Positions 18,063-28,838 of a stretch of DNA of 64,000 nt are shown here, in pieces. Source of the stretch: Tritrichomonas foetus (Eukaryota; Parabasalia; Tritrichomonadida; Tritrichomonadidae). Within the stretch, counting starts at the first letter, position 1. Each line of letters opens with the position of its first letter. The notes under the pieces are model-generated. The model was given only the letters and a program-made list of their open reading frames with translations. It was not told the origin of the DNA and ran no database searches. Location of the stretch: assembly GCA_001839685.1 (NCBI GenBank), contig MLAK01000586.1, positions 33,340-97,339 of the forward strand. The letters are read 5' to 3'. A program made the position numbers and the translations under genes.

Positions 18063-21000
18063 TTAAAGGGCAACTGCGAAAACTTCATCAGTAAAACCTT
18101 TTTCAAAGTCTAAAAAGCCAAATTTGCGCGTACTAAAGTGATAGGAATAAAAGGCTCCGATTTGAGACTCTGAAATCGAATCCTTTCCATTTCCCCAAAT
18201 TTTGGTAATTTTTTTCTCGTTTTCATGTAGAATATAAATTCCTTCAACATTATAGGTGAATGGATTTATCACAAGAATAAATCGATCTTCAAAATGTTTC
18301 CTCAAAATATGTTCAACATTAGGGAAAAGTGGCTTACTTGATAAATATTCGAATATGCTTCTGGAAATTGGATAATCAGGTTCATCATTTTCCAAAATTG
18401 CGATTTCTTTATCCAATGCTGCAATGACAGAGTTTTCCTGAATAGTCTTTTGGACAGAATTTGGTGCAGAATTTGATTTTGGTGCCAAGTTTGGTGTTTT
18501 TACCTGCTGAGAATGTGGAGCTGCATTAGGAGTTGGTGTTGAAGGAGTTTTCATTGTCTTGTTCAAAATATTTTTCACTGGTGTATTATTTTTACTTTCG
18601 AAATCTTCAATTTCATCACTTTGGGCGTTTTCAAAATATTCATCAGTTAAAATCTCATCATTCAGATTTTCATTTGAATTATTGGTATAAGTTCGACTAC
18701 CAGTTATTTCTCCGTCGTCGTAGATTTCTGCGCTGCTTTCACGACTCATTCTTCTTGAATAATCTTCTTCTTCATCCATCAAAGCAGCAGCAGCAACCTG
18801 GGCGAAAAATGATCTCGGAAATCGACAAGCAACACTGAAATCAGTTGGCTCAGTAAATTTTTCGAGTGTTTGAACCATTGAATCATCATTGTCATTTGGA
18901 ATAATGACTGGGTCGAATTTTATTCTCTGTGTAGCAGGAATTCCAAGTTTGGTACCTTCAGGCAAAACAAATCTTATTCTTGGTGGTGGCGAGTTTTCAA
19001 CTTTAGGTGTTTCTTCAACAGTTTCATTGTTTGAAGTTGGTTTTGTTGATGTTTCGATTGATTTTGAAGATGTTTTTATTTCTTCAAGAACTTTTGAAGA
19101 TGTTTTCAATTCATCAATACTTTTAGAAGACAACATCTCTTCAAGAAGTGGAATATCAATCGATTTGTCATCGTCATCATCATCAACAGAAATAGTGCTG
19201 GTGTTGAGGGTGCTGGTGTTGGCAACAACAACGTCATCATCATCGCTGGAGATGGAGACTGAAGGAATTTTTGGACTGGAGAGAAGAAGCGGCTGACTGT
19301 CTTCCGAGATTGACGTTTTATTTGCTGGTGGTGTTTTTGGCTGAACCTTTTGAGGAATCTTTGATGCACTTTGTGATGAAACCTGAGATGAAGAGATGTT
19401 AGGTGTTTGTTGCTGCTGTTGAGTAGAAGGAGTATTTGGTAATGATATAGTTTCTTGCTTCTGCGTCGTCTGGAGTTTATTTTGTATTGGTTTCTTTTGT
19501 TGAGGAGTGACCTGTTTTGATGGAGGTGTGTTTGCTGATTGTGAAGGAGTTACAGTGACTTGTTGCTGTTGTTGTTGTGGTTTTTGTGGTGTGATTTGTT
19601 GGGATTGCTTTGGAGTTTGTTGTTGAACATTTTGTGGAGACTTTGCTTGTGGTGTTTGTTTAACTTGAGATGTTTTTTCCTGTGTTTGTGGAGGTTTGGT
19701 TGGTTGGGGGCTTTGCTGAACCTTTTGAGGTGTTTGTTGCAGTGGTACAGAATCTGTTTGCGTTGGGGGTTTAGCAGGAAGCTGTGGTTTTTGTGGAATT
19801 GATGTTGCTTTTGGCTGTTGTTCTTGTGGGCGAATTGTGAGTTTTGGTGACTGTACAGAAACTGAAGTAGATGTTGTTTGTTGGGGTGTTGCAGGTTTTG
19901 ATTGTGCAGGTGAAGTCTTTGTTTGGAGACTTGGGCTTGGAGTGCGTTGCGGCGGTTTCAGAGGTTGTGGTGTTTTGGCTTGAGTAGCAGGTGGAATATC
20001 AACGACTTCAGGAGATGAAAAGAAGGAAATTGACTGACGAGTGGGAGTTGCTGCTGGTTTCTGTTGTGGCTGCTGTTTTTGAACTTGTTGTGGCGTTGCC
20101 GTGCCTTTTTGAGCTGTTGTCTGTGGCTGCACTTGTTTTTGTGGTATGGGTTGAGGTTTGGGTGTTGTAGATGTTGTTTGTTGTTGTGCCTGCTGTTGTG
20201 TTTTTTGTTGTATTGGTTGTTGTTGAGGTGGGGGCTTGGATGTGGTAGATGATGTTTGTGGTTGCGGTTGCGGTTTCTGTTGTTGTGTTTGTGTTTGTTG
20301 AGGTTGTGATTTTTGTTGTGGCTGCGCTTGCTGCTGTGGTTGTTGTTGAGCCTTTTGAGCCTGCTGTTGTGGTTGTTTCGATATAGTTTGTTGTTGAGCT
20401 GGTTTCTGTTGTGGCTGTTGTTGAATAGGTTGTGGTTTACTTGCTTGTGGTGTTGCTGCTTTTGTTTGAGCCTGCTGGGCTACTTGTGTACGAGGTTGTG
20501 GAGGAGTTTGCGGCTGTTGAGCAGCTGGTGGTTTTTGTTGCTGCGCAGCTTGTTGTGGGCGTTGCTGGACTGGAGCTTGCTTTTGTTGTGGCACATTTTG
20601 TTGTTGAGTTTGTTTTTGCTGTTGTTGTTGAGGTGTTTGCTGTGTTTGTTGCGTTTGTGGTTTTTGATATGTTTGATTTTGGTATTCACTTTGTGAAGAA
20701 TGCGGCCGAGGAGGTTGTGGAGCTTGCTTCACTTGTAATTTCGCTTGCTGTTGTTGTTGTTGTTGTTTCTGTTGAGTTGGTTGTGGTTGTGTTGGACGTT
20801 GCTCCTGCACTTGGCGAACTTGCTGAGGTTTTTGTTGTGTTTGTGTCTGATTTTGTGGTGTTTGTGATTGTTGGCTTTGTTGTAAGGGTTTTTGCTGTTG
20901 TTGTGGTGGTGGTTGTGGTTTTGCTTGTTGCTGTTGAGGATTTTTCTTTTGAGGAACCTGTTGAACACTCGGTGGAGGCGGTCTCTGTTTAGGCGGCTGA

Positions 21001-22220
21001 GACAAAACAGGAGCAGGCATTGATGTTCGTGCTGGAAGTGTAGCTGCAAGGTCAACTGGCTGTTGTTGTTGTTGTTGCTGAGGTGGCCTTTGTGGTTGTG
21101 GTGTTCCTTTTTGTTGAATTGGCTGTTGAGCCTTCACTGGAGTTTTCTGTTGAATTTGAGCTTGCTGTTGTGGCTGTGCTTGTGCTTGTGCTTGTTTTGG
21201 AGCTTGGTTGAGATTTTGAACCTGCGCTCTTTGGCCATTATTTTGAACCGATGAAGGTCTCTTTCCTGGTTGGGATTGCCTAGTCTGCATTTGTGACTGT
21301 TGTTGCTGTTGTTGTTGTTGTTGTTGTTGTGATTCAATTCGTTGGTGGTTTTGTGCTGGCCTTAAGGGTCCCCTTTGAGATGGTTTTTGTTGCTCGCTGG
21401 GGCCCGAAAAACCGGCAAGTCTTTCTTGTATAATTTTTTCAATCCTTCCAACTTCTTCCATTTCGTTTCCACTTTTTCCAGCTTGATAAGAATTCTGAGC
21501 ATTTTTGGTCGGTGTTTGATTACCATGATGATGATTATTGGCCTTCATATTAGGTGAATTCCCACTTTTATTGCCTTTTTGACTCGTTTCTGGGCTTGAT
21601 GAAATATCTGATTTTGGTTTTCCTGCATTCGTTGAATGTCTGACTGGAATTTTTGAAGGAGAGCTTTGTCTCTTTGGCGACGGTTTCCACGACGCCTGAA
21701 CTTTCGTTTCGTCAACCGTCGTTGGCGGAATGATTGGATTAATTTCGCGTGGATCGATTGAATCTTCAAACGATGAACTGTTTATGAGTCTCCTACTGTT
21801 TACGAGTTGGTTGAAATTATCGTGATTTACGGACGAAGTTCTGATTGGTTGTTTTTTGGGAGATTGATTTTTTCGGCGGAGATCTGAATCGTTTTGATAA
21901 TTATTTGGTGGCGTTTGGGCGATGTTATGTGAATACGATGAAGTTGAGCCGGAAATTGAAGAGCGAGGTGAAGATGAAGAATGTGAATTTGATGATTTAT
22001 CGCCGTATCGTCTTTGAATTGTCGATGCGTTGAGTCGGTCTGGATTTGTTCCTATAGGCTCACTTGGTTTTGGCTTTGGTGAGTACTTACTGGAAGCAGG
22101 ATTTCGCGTTGATTTTTGACTGGGCTGAGTTGACTTCCTCCTTGGAGTAGGCGGGTCAGTGTTTCGGCTTGCTGAACTTGCGCGAGTATTGTCACGCAAA
22201 TTCCCTGCGCGAAGCATCAA
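18063..22220 (-). CDS. Gln/Pro-rich protein with C-terminal CKK domain (CAMSAP/patronin-like microtubule minus-end binder)
   Basis: The 1385-residue protein opens with a Ser/Pro/Lys-rich basic region (1-280). A very long Q-rich low-complexity tract follows (about 280-900; on the plus strand it shows as TTG/CTG repeats near 19400-21340). Acidic Asp runs lie near 1000-1025. The last ~140 residues look like a CKK domain: a FILVINP strand matching the HFLILFRD strand, then IYIL, a 'KITKIWGNGKDSISESQI' block, FYSYH and a final strand pair. CKK domains of CAMSAP/patronin bind microtubule minus ends. The calponin-homology domain of animal CAMSAPs is absent. A microtubule-organising role near basal bodies or the axostyle is inferred. 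Coding repeats make length variation likely. A TGGTCA lies 45 bp upstream of the start. Confidence 0.7.
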   Translation of the reverse strand: MMLRAGNLRDNTRASSASRNTDPPTPRRKSTQPSQKSTRNPASSKYSPKPKPSEPIGTNPDRLNASTIQRRYGDKSSNSHSSSSPRSSISGSTSSYSHNIAQTPPNNYQNDSDLRRKNQSPKKQPIRTSSVNHDNFNQLVNSRRLINSSSFEDSIDPREINPIIPPTTVDETKVQASWKPSPKRQSSPSKIPVRHSTNAGKPKSDISSSPETSQKGNKSGNSPNMKANNHHHGNQTPTKNAQNSYQAGKSGNEMEEVGRIEKIIQERLAGFSGPSEQQKPSQRGPLRPAQNHQRIESQQQQQQQQQQQSQMQTRQSQPGKRPSSVQNNGQRAQVQNLNQAPKQAQAQAQPQQQAQIQQKTPVKAQQPIQQKGTPQPQRPPQQQQQQQPVDLAATLPARTSMPAPVLSQPPKQRPPPPSVQQVPQKKNPQQQQAKPQPPPQQQQKPLQQSQQSQTPQNQTQTQQKPQQVRQVQEQRPTQPQPTQQKQQQQQQQAKLQVKQAPQPPRPHSSQSEYQNQTYQKPQTQQTQQTPQQQQQKQTQQQNVPQQKQAPVQQRPQQAAQQQKPPAAQQPQTPPQPRTQVAQQAQTKAATPQASKPQPIQQQPQQKPAQQQTISKQPQQQAQKAQQQPQQQAQPQQKSQPQQTQTQQQKPQPQPQTSSTTSKPPPQQQPIQQKTQQQAQQQTTSTTPKPQPIPQKQVQPQTTAQKGTATPQQVQKQQPQQKPAATPTRQSISFFSSPEVVDIPPATQAKTPQPLKPPQRTPSPSLQTKTSPAQSKPATPQQTTSTSVSVQSPKLTIRPQEQQPKATSIPQKPQLPAKPPTQTDSVPLQQTPQKVQQSPQPTKPPQTQEKTSQVKQTPQAKSPQNVQQQTPKQSQQITPQKPQQQQQQVTVTPSQSANTPPSKQVTPQQKKPIQNKLQTTQKQETISLPNTPSTQQQQQTPNISSSQVSSQSASKIPQKVQPKTPPANKTSISEDSQPLLLSSPKIPSVSISSDDDDVVVANTSTLNTSTISVDDDDDDKSIDIPLLEEMLSSKSIDELKTSSKVLEEIKTSSKSIETSTKPTSNNETVEETPKVENSPPPRIRFVLPEGTKLGIPATQRIKFDPVIIPNDNDDSMVQTLEKFTEPTDFSVACRFPRSFFAQVAAAALMDEEEDYSRRMSRESSAEIYDDGEITGSRTYTNNSNENLNDEILTDEYFENAQSDEIEDFESKNNTPVKNILNKTMKTPSTPTPNAAPHSQQVKTPNLAPKSNSAPNSVQKTIQENSVIAALDKEIAILENDEPDYPISRSIFEYLSSKPLFPNVEHILRKHFEDRFILVINPFTYNVEGIYILHENEKKITKIWGNGKDSISESQIGAFYSYHFSTRKFGFLDFEKGFTDEVFAVAL
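19400..21340 (-). repeat. Trinucleotide-rich (CAA/CAG) coding repeat tract
   Basis: Interrupted CAA/CAG runs encode poly-Gln. The longest pure runs, near 21062-21080 and 21298-21330, encode about 6-10 Gln. They lie in frame inside the CKK-protein gene and are prone to slippage. Confidence 0.85.
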
Positions 22221-22598
22221 AGTAGCAAAATTTAAAGAAATAAAAAAATATTTCTGATGCTATTTGGTCATATTAATTGATAAAATTTAACGATAATAAG
22301 TAATTTTGAATAGAAACATTGATTGAGCGGGATTTTCTAATACCACCTTATTTTAAGTTATTTTCATTTTGGATTGTTGTCCATTTAATAGACATTAATG
22401 TGATCCTAATGTAAACGTAATGGCTCTTCTAAATCATCCAACAAAACAACTTTAAAATCAAACAAAACAGCATTTAAAATAAAAAAGAATGAATAAATGC
22501 AAAATCACATAATTGTTTCTTTTTAATACAATATCATAAAACATTACATCTAATAATTAGTTGTAATTCTTTGTTTTCATTTTTTGTTGTTGACTTTT
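22221..22598. other. Intergenic promoter region of the CKK-protein gene
   Basis: This spacer between tandem minus-strand genes holds TGGTCATATTAAT at 22265, 45 bp upstream of the CKK-protein start. Nothing else is visible. Confidence 0.45.
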
Positions 22599-24263
22599 TC
22601 ATTCATTTGCATCTTCTTCCACTTCATCATACTCGAATCCGAGATATTCAGAAATTTCATTCAATACAAGAAGCATAGTCTTCTGATCGTATTTATCAAA
22701 CATCGGTACATTTTGCAGAATTTCACCAAAGTTCTTGAATTCCCAAGCTGATCGCATGATTAAGGCTCTGTTTCTTTGTGTATATCTCAAATTTGGTTCA
22801 GTTCTAAGCATCATTTCTGCAACTTTATGTTTAACTGCCATTAATTGGAGTAAAATCCTGTAAAGTCCTTTAATGGCTTCTTTTCTCATTGAATCAATTT
22901 CTTCAGCAATTCGATAAATCAATGAATACTCAATCTCCAATCCATATTTGGCCACCCATAAAACAATTACTTGAATTGCTCCTGCAGAAACATACTCATT
23001 TTGTTCATACATGAGATCAATGATCATTGGAATGTATTGTTCGTCAATATCAGCTGGATTACAAAGAGAAAGGATATATAATCGTGGGAACAAGTAAAGA
23101 TCACGAGTTGAACAAGCCCCACGAGATCCAATCAATGTTGATGTTGGACTGACTCCAAAAATAGAAGTATTTGCAGCAGTATTTCCTATTGGTGAGTTCA
23201 AGATACTGTTCATATTATTTGGTGATTTTATTGGTGTCTTCAAAGGCGTGTTTATCGGTGTGTTTAATTGACTATTCATAGAATTGTTCATTGTGAACTG
23301 GCTGTAGGAACTTACAAGGGATGCGTTGGCAGATGATAATGGGGGAGCTTCTTCATCGAGTAAGAAGAAATCATACTGTGGATTGATTATTTGCTCGATT
23401 GTCCTTTGCGCGAGTTCTGGTGGAACGTCAATATTTTGAACTGGCATGTCATGAATCCACTTAATTTCGTGTTCTTTCTGAGGTGGAGATGAACGAAGTA
23501 TCATTTCAATTGGTAGAAGGCTCTGCCAAATGGATTTATAAAGCTTGAACACTTCCTGGACGTCAGAAAGAGTGAATGATTCTTGTTCAAGAAGCCATTC
23601 TTCAAATTCAGCTTGTGACATGGCCTTTTTAATGCTTTGGTTGGAAATCATTAAATCAATGACCAAATTTGGTCTGAACTTTTTGAGCAATGGAATGACA
23701 TCATATACCAACGATTCTGAAACAGTTGGATTACAAACGAACAATTGATTAAACAAGCAGGCAGCATCATAGTCGCGGCTTCCATTTGGATCAGCAAGTG
23801 AATTCATAAGGGAGAAAACGGACTCTTTCGATTCGAGAAGGAATTGAATCATTCGCTCAGATTGCTTGACGAGAAGATGCTTGTAAATGATCTCGATGAC
23901 TTTGGGGTTGAAACGTCCTTCTTCACCGAGGCCGGTGTGCATGAAAATTCCTGTGAGGAATTCATTATCACAATTTAATAGTTCATATGGATCAGTTTCC
24001 GGACGACTGTTATCGACTCCTCTGAACATTGAAAGGAGTAAAGTGAATATTCCTTCTGTTACTTCGGCTGGAGCATTTCCCATTGAAATATAGTTGACTA
24101 TCTTCATTCTAATTTTCGATACGATGAAATGAGTAAATTCTGGAACAAACTTTGAGATTTCGGGGAGAAAAGATGATGCTGATGCAGCTTGTGATTTATT
24201 GAATCTGTCAAGAATATCAGATAATTGTTTCTTCCTTTTCTCGCGTTCTTTATTTGCCTTCAT
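22599..24263 (-). CDS. Unknown alpha-helical protein, 554 aa
   Basis: I do not recognise the family. The N-terminus is charged (MKANKEREKRKKQ). Residues ~20-300 and ~380-545 are predicted helical, with paired-helix periodicity reminiscent of HEAT/ARM repeats. Between them is a disordered segment (about 310-380) with short Thr-Pro repeats (NTPINTPLKTPIKSP), plausible phosphorylation sites. The C-terminus is acidic (DEVEEDANE). No signal peptide or membrane segment is seen. It shares a 406-bp divergent promoter region with the RasGEF gene. The composition and intact length argue for a real gene. Confidence 0.75.
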   Translation of the reverse strand: MKANKEREKRKKQLSDILDRFNKSQAASASSFLPEISKFVPEFTHFIVSKIRMKIVNYISMGNAPAEVTEGIFTLLLSMFRGVDNSRPETDPYELLNCDNEFLTGIFMHTGLGEEGRFNPKVIEIIYKHLLVKQSERMIQFLLESKESVFSLMNSLADPNGSRDYDAACLFNQLFVCNPTVSESLVYDVIPLLKKFRPNLVIDLMISNQSIKKAMSQAEFEEWLLEQESFTLSDVQEVFKLYKSIWQSLLPIEMILRSSPPQKEHEIKWIHDMPVQNIDVPPELAQRTIEQIINPQYDFFLLDEEAPPLSSANASLVSSYSQFTMNNSMNSQLNTPINTPLKTPIKSPNNMNSILNSPIGNTAANTSIFGVSPTSTLIGSRGACSTRDLYLFPRLYILSLCNPADIDEQYIPMIIDLMYEQNEYVSAGAIQVIVLWVAKYGLEIEYSLIYRIAEEIDSMRKEAIKGLYRILLQLMAVKHKVAEMMLRTEPNLRYTQRNRALIMRSAWEFKNFGEILQNVPMFDKYDQKTMLLVLNEISEYLGFEYDEVEEDANE

Positions 24264-24669
24264 TGTTTGTTTAAAATTAATGTTTGAAATGGTTTCTATG
24301 GTTTATTTTTATTCGAATTCAAGTTGCTATAAAATTTATTTCAGTACATTCAAATTGATTCAATTATGTATTGAATGCTGATAGAATTTTGTGAATCTAT
24401 TTGTTCTACCATTCACCTCAGAATCAAACTTTTTGGGTTAATTGAATAATCCGATTTGAGTTGATTTGACCATTTAATTACACAAATGCTAAACCTACAA
24501 ATAAACGGTTTATTTACAAGAAAAAGTTCATTTTTAAACTGTATTTCAAAAAATTGAATTTGTCAGTGATGTGAAAAATTATCTTAGGATTTCATCTGAT
24601 GGAACGATAAGACGATAGAATCACATCAAAACCTCATAAACTTCTCAAAATTGCATCAAAATTTATCAA
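24264..24669. other. Divergent promoter region
   Basis: It lies between the unknown helical-protein gene (-) and the RasGEF gene (+). A TTTGACCATTTAATT motif is at 24466-24480; TATCAAA immediately precedes the RasGEF ATG. Confidence 0.45.
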
Positions 24670-27495
24670 ATGAATTCATCTCTCGCTGATTTAAACCGGC
24701 GCTATGAAGAGTTATGCCAAGAAGCGAATCAAGCGTACAATACAGTAAGGGCTCAAATGGAAGCAAATCGACCTTTGGAAATGCAAAAAATGCAAGTCGA
24801 AGCACAAGTTTTACAATTAAAAAATTACGTCGAAAATCATCCAAAACAAGACGAAGTAGAAAATGAGCTCGGAAAAGAAGTTGCAAAACTCCAAGATATT
24901 TCAAACAAAGCAATTCAATCAGAAAAGAAATTAAATAATCGCGTGGTAAATCCCACCCCAGCCCCAGCATTTTATGACAGCACGAATATTAAGGATATCA
25001 AAGAAATTGCGCACGGCGTGAGGCAGCTTTACAGCAGAAAACAAACTTTATTAAAATCGATCGATTATCTCCAAAAAGAACGGGACCAACTGATTGACGA
25101 AAGAGATGATCTTCAAACACAGCTTCAGGAAGATAGAAAGTGGGCAAATGAAAAAGAAGAACAACTCGCTAAAGCCACCCAAAAGAAACGAGAAAAACAT
25201 AACCATAAAACAAAAACGATTCATGATGATGAAATGAAATATCATGAAGAATTGAAAAAGTTGGAAACTGAAAAGAATGTTAATCAGGTCCACTTATCTG
25301 ATCTTAATTTATGGACAAATCAATATGAACAACAAATTGATTCACTTCGTATGAAAATCAATCATGAAAAAGATAAAGATGATGATGTAGAATTAATTGA
25401 CAAACTTTTAAATGCAATTGATAATCTTCATAAACGATCCAAACAATACAGTGATATAATTGAATCAACTGTTCAATTAAACCTTGCAAAGGAAGAAGTA
25501 GAAGCTCTTCAATCACAACTTGAATCAATTTCATCCAAATACAACAAGAAACGAGAAAGAGTTATAAAATTAGCGAGTATCAAACTCCAAAAGAAAGAAC
25601 AACAAAGGATTGGTGTCGAACAAGTTTTACATGATTCAATTAAAGATCTACAAAAATTGGAAGAAGATCGAGAACAGTATAAAAAAGAAAAACAATTGTA
25701 TTTAGATGAAATTGACAAACTTAAAAAAGAAGAAAGAGAATCATTGAAAATCTTTAAGGAACTACAATCATCACTTGATATGAATTTAATCAATGATTAT
25801 GATAGTGTAATAAGCAACATCAAGGTTGCTGAAAGCAGTGTTGCACAACAAGATCAAAGTATCAGTTTGAATATTAAAATGATTAATTGCTTTAAAGAAG
25901 ATAATAATAAGTTGAATGAAATTTTGAGACAATTAAGTAATATTTATAGCTCATCAAATGAAAGTGAGGAACAGAAAAATTTAATTGGTCAATTTCAGAA
26001 AATCGTCACCAAAGAGAAAAATAATGTAAAGGAATTGAAAAAGAGAGTTGATCAATCTCTGATCGAAAATAAGACACAGGTTGAAGAAATTAATACAAAA
26101 TTGAGTAAAACTATTTCTCATATCAATCATAGGATTAATCCAGAAAAAACATTGGAAATGAATTCAGACCAGAATAATCGTGGGCGTGAAAATTACCATC
26201 ATGGACCAATAACACTTGCTGATTATAATAAAGAAAATATTAAATATGATATTGCAAATGGAAGTAACGGAGAAGAAGTTTCGGTTAATTTGGCGACCCT
26301 TAATGCAATGGTAGAATTATTATTCCATCCAGATGTAATAAAATCTCAGTATGATCGACAAATGATTCTAGCTTGGCATAATACTTTGACACCAATGGCC
26401 CAACTTGCCTTAGATATTCGTGATAAAATCAATAATCAAAAGAAAGGGACACCAATCATTCCAAACGCCAAAAATAATTCTGTATTTCTCGATGCAATGG
26501 AATTCTTCCGAATTTGGTTAAATGATTTCAGTAAAGATTTTTATGATGAAGAAATCCGAAAAAGTGTTATTGAAATGCTCAAATCATTTGAAGGTTTGAG
26601 TTCAGATGAAGACGAAACAGCTAAAGAAGAAATTGAAATTTCTATAAATAAAATTAAAAGTTTTGAAAACAAAGAAAGCAAAAAAAGTGACTTTCCTGCT
26701 ACTTTTATATCAATAGTCAATACAAAAGATAATCTTCGAGCCAATCTAATGTTTTCTCCAATGATGGCTGATCCTCAGATCCTTGCTTATCATTTCATGT
26801 ATATTGATCTGAATATCTATTCAAAAATAGAACGATATGAATTCATAAAATGCGCATGGAGTAAACCAGACAGAGATGTAAAAGCTGCACATATAACTGA
26901 ATTGACCAAAAACTTTAACAAAACGGCAGTAATTGTCATGGAAACCATTTTAAGAGAGAAGAAACTGAAACAAAGAAAAATGGTACTTGAATCATGGATA
27001 AAAATCATGGAAGAAGCAGAAAAAATTAATAATTTTAACTTAATTTTCGAAATTGATGCAGCAATGACTAATCCTGCAATTATCAGATTGAAGCAAACAT
27101 GGGACAAAGTGAACCCTGATTTAAGGAATTCTTACAATCAACTTTCAGATATTACTGCACCTTTTAGAAAGTTTGGAAAATATAAAACAAAGCTTGATGG
27201 AATTCCGTGCGTGAAAGCCTTGCCATACTTGGGACCTTGGCTCACTGAAATGACTTTTATTGAAGATGGAAATCCAAAAACAAAGGCTCTCGAATCTGGT
27301 GAAGATGCAATCAATTTCCAGAAACAAAAGGCTTATTATATACCAGTTTCATATTTAACAAAACCATGGGGAAAAGAAATATCTTTCCAAATTGATGAAA
27401 AGATTAAAGAGTCGATTCTTAACTTCAACATTATGTATAAAGATGATACAGCAATTTTTGCAGAATCACGCTTATGCGAAAAAGATGTTGCTTAA
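24670..27495 (+). CDS. Coiled-coil Ras guanine nucleotide exchange factor (RasGEF/CDC25)
   Basis: The 941-residue protein has an N-terminal coiled coil (about 1-490, charged heptads). A RasGEF_N (REM) motif follows (about 525-650, VNLATLNAMVELLFHP). The catalytic CDC25 homology domain is at about 695-935. Diagnostic blocks are DPQILAYHFMYID, the 'NKTAVIVMETIL' helix, FEIDAAMTNPAIIRLKQTW, and VKALPYLGPWLTEMTFIEDGNP, which corresponds to the IPYLG..LTDLTFIEDG element of SOS/CDC25. The enzyme should activate a Ras-family GTPase in the cytosol; the coiled coil probably gives dimerisation or localisation. The stop is followed by TAATAAA. The start was chosen as the first ATG of the frame, just after a TCAAA site. 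Confidence 0.88.
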   Translation: MNSSLADLNRRYEELCQEANQAYNTVRAQMEANRPLEMQKMQVEAQVLQLKNYVENHPKQDEVENELGKEVAKLQDISNKAIQSEKKLNNRVVNPTPAPAFYDSTNIKDIKEIAHGVRQLYSRKQTLLKSIDYLQKERDQLIDERDDLQTQLQEDRKWANEKEEQLAKATQKKREKHNHKTKTIHDDEMKYHEELKKLETEKNVNQVHLSDLNLWTNQYEQQIDSLRMKINHEKDKDDDVELIDKLLNAIDNLHKRSKQYSDIIESTVQLNLAKEEVEALQSQLESISSKYNKKRERVIKLASIKLQKKEQQRIGVEQVLHDSIKDLQKLEEDREQYKKEKQLYLDEIDKLKKEERESLKIFKELQSSLDMNLINDYDSVISNIKVAESSVAQQDQSISLNIKMINCFKEDNNKLNEILRQLSNIYSSSNESEEQKNLIGQFQKIVTKEKNNVKELKKRVDQSLIENKTQVEEINTKLSKTISHINHRINPEKTLEMNSDQNNRGRENYHHGPITLADYNKENIKYDIANGSNGEEVSVNLATLNAMVELLFHPDVIKSQYDRQMILAWHNTLTPMAQLALDIRDKINNQKKGTPIIPNAKNNSVFLDAMEFFRIWLNDFSKDFYDEEIRKSVIEMLKSFEGLSSDEDETAKEEIEISINKIKSFENKESKKSDFPATFISIVNTKDNLRANLMFSPMMADPQILAYHFMYIDLNIYSKIERYEFIKCAWSKPDRDVKAAHITELTKNFNKTAVIVMETILREKKLKQRKMVLESWIKIMEEAEKINNFNLIFEIDAAMTNPAIIRLKQTWDKVNPDLRNSYNQLSDITAPFRKFGKYKTKLDGIPCVKALPYLGPWLTEMTFIEDGNPKTKALESGEDAINFQKQKAYYIPVSYLTKPWGKEISFQIDEKIKESILNFNIMYKDDTAIFAESRLCEKDVA

Positions 27496-28838
27496 TAAAT
27501 TTATCAATTTCATTCTTTTTATGTTGATTTCTATTCTTTCGAATATTTATAACCAGAAACTCTCCTGATTTTAAAAATGATATTTAAAATCCTTTGGCTC
27601 AATTATCTAAAACAAAATAATATTTCATCAATTTATCAGTGCATTTTGTAACATATCGACTTTTCTAAAAGTTAAAATAATTAAGCCTAATTTTAGTGTA
27701 TTTTAATTGTGAATTTAGATATAATATTGATGATGATTTTTTAGAAAATGCGAGTTAAAATATATATATGAATATATGTAATGAGATATTGGATTCCATT
27801 CATGTTTTAAAACAGTAACTCTGACGATACAATATGATTTTTAAAGACTATTTGTTGACTTCTAATCCATTTCCCATGTAATTATCTTGTATTCATTCTA
27901 TATAAAGTTATATTGATATTCATGTAAAATATCAGTTTTTGTATGTTGTTAAATTGAAAATAATTGTCTTCCTGAGAACACTCGTGATCAATAAGGAAAT
28001 ATCTTCACTTGATAATGTTTTTTACCAACACCGCAAAATCAATATCTTTATTATCAATAGTTACGATTTTTGAACTTCATTGACAATTAATCTTCCAATT
28101 TATTCTGAAAGTGTAATTTATGTTTTTCAACTTGACTCTTGTCACTTTCGATAAAAATTAGATTTTATGCTCATTGACTCATCGGGAAACTTCTGATTAT
28201 AAATAAAAAAAATCTCATTTAAAATTGATAAAACTATTAAAAGGAGATATTTGTGAACATGCCTTTTCAAACTTGAAAGTAATCTATCTAGACGGCAAAT
28301 TCTGAATGAAACAAAATCTATTCAAAAAGCATTTCCAATAGAACCATTCACACACTTTTTTCTGAGTACAACAATTGTTTCAAGTAAACACATCAACTGT
28401 GAGGACAATTTTGTTGTTTAAAGAGTGAATGAAATCAAAACTAAGAAGACAATAGATCTCAAAAACCGTAACAACGAGTTAAATCAGTTGAAATCACCTT
28501 TTCTATTGTATCCATCTATTGAAACTAGCATAACATGTCTTTTCGATAAAAATTACTGCACAAGATAAACATTGAAAAATGACTTTTATTTTTATGAATG
28601 ATAACTTTTCTTTTAAACATTATACAAACAATTATATGATAGTAGTCAATGTCAATGGAGAAAAGTTTTCTCAGAAAAGAGTTTGTAAAACATCAAATGT
28701 GATACGATAAAAATTGAATATAACTATTCAATAGCTCTTTGAAATGAAAAGTGATGTGGTTTTTCTGGGATTATATGGTCATATCCGCAACATTTATAGT
28801 CAGAAAAAGTTGGAATTTGAATCTGATCACTTCGAAAA
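27496..28838. other. 1.3-kb gene-free spacer upstream of the flavin oxidoreductase gene
   Basis: It is AT-rich without coding signal. The right end contains TGGTCA (28776-28781) and an initiator (28827-28833) belonging to the next gene. Confidence 0.5.
28827..28833 (+). promoter_or_regulatory. Initiator (Inr) element
   Basis: TCACTTC matches the trichomonad Inr consensus TCAYTWY. Its A is 10 nt before the ATG at 28839, as expected for the very short 5' UTRs of trichomonads. Confidence 0.55.

Noticed and set aside
20432..20992. 186-codon Val/Leu-rich plus-strand frame and similar frames at 20064-20696
   Set aside because: They are antisense readings of the CAA/CAG-rich tract of the CKK-protein gene.
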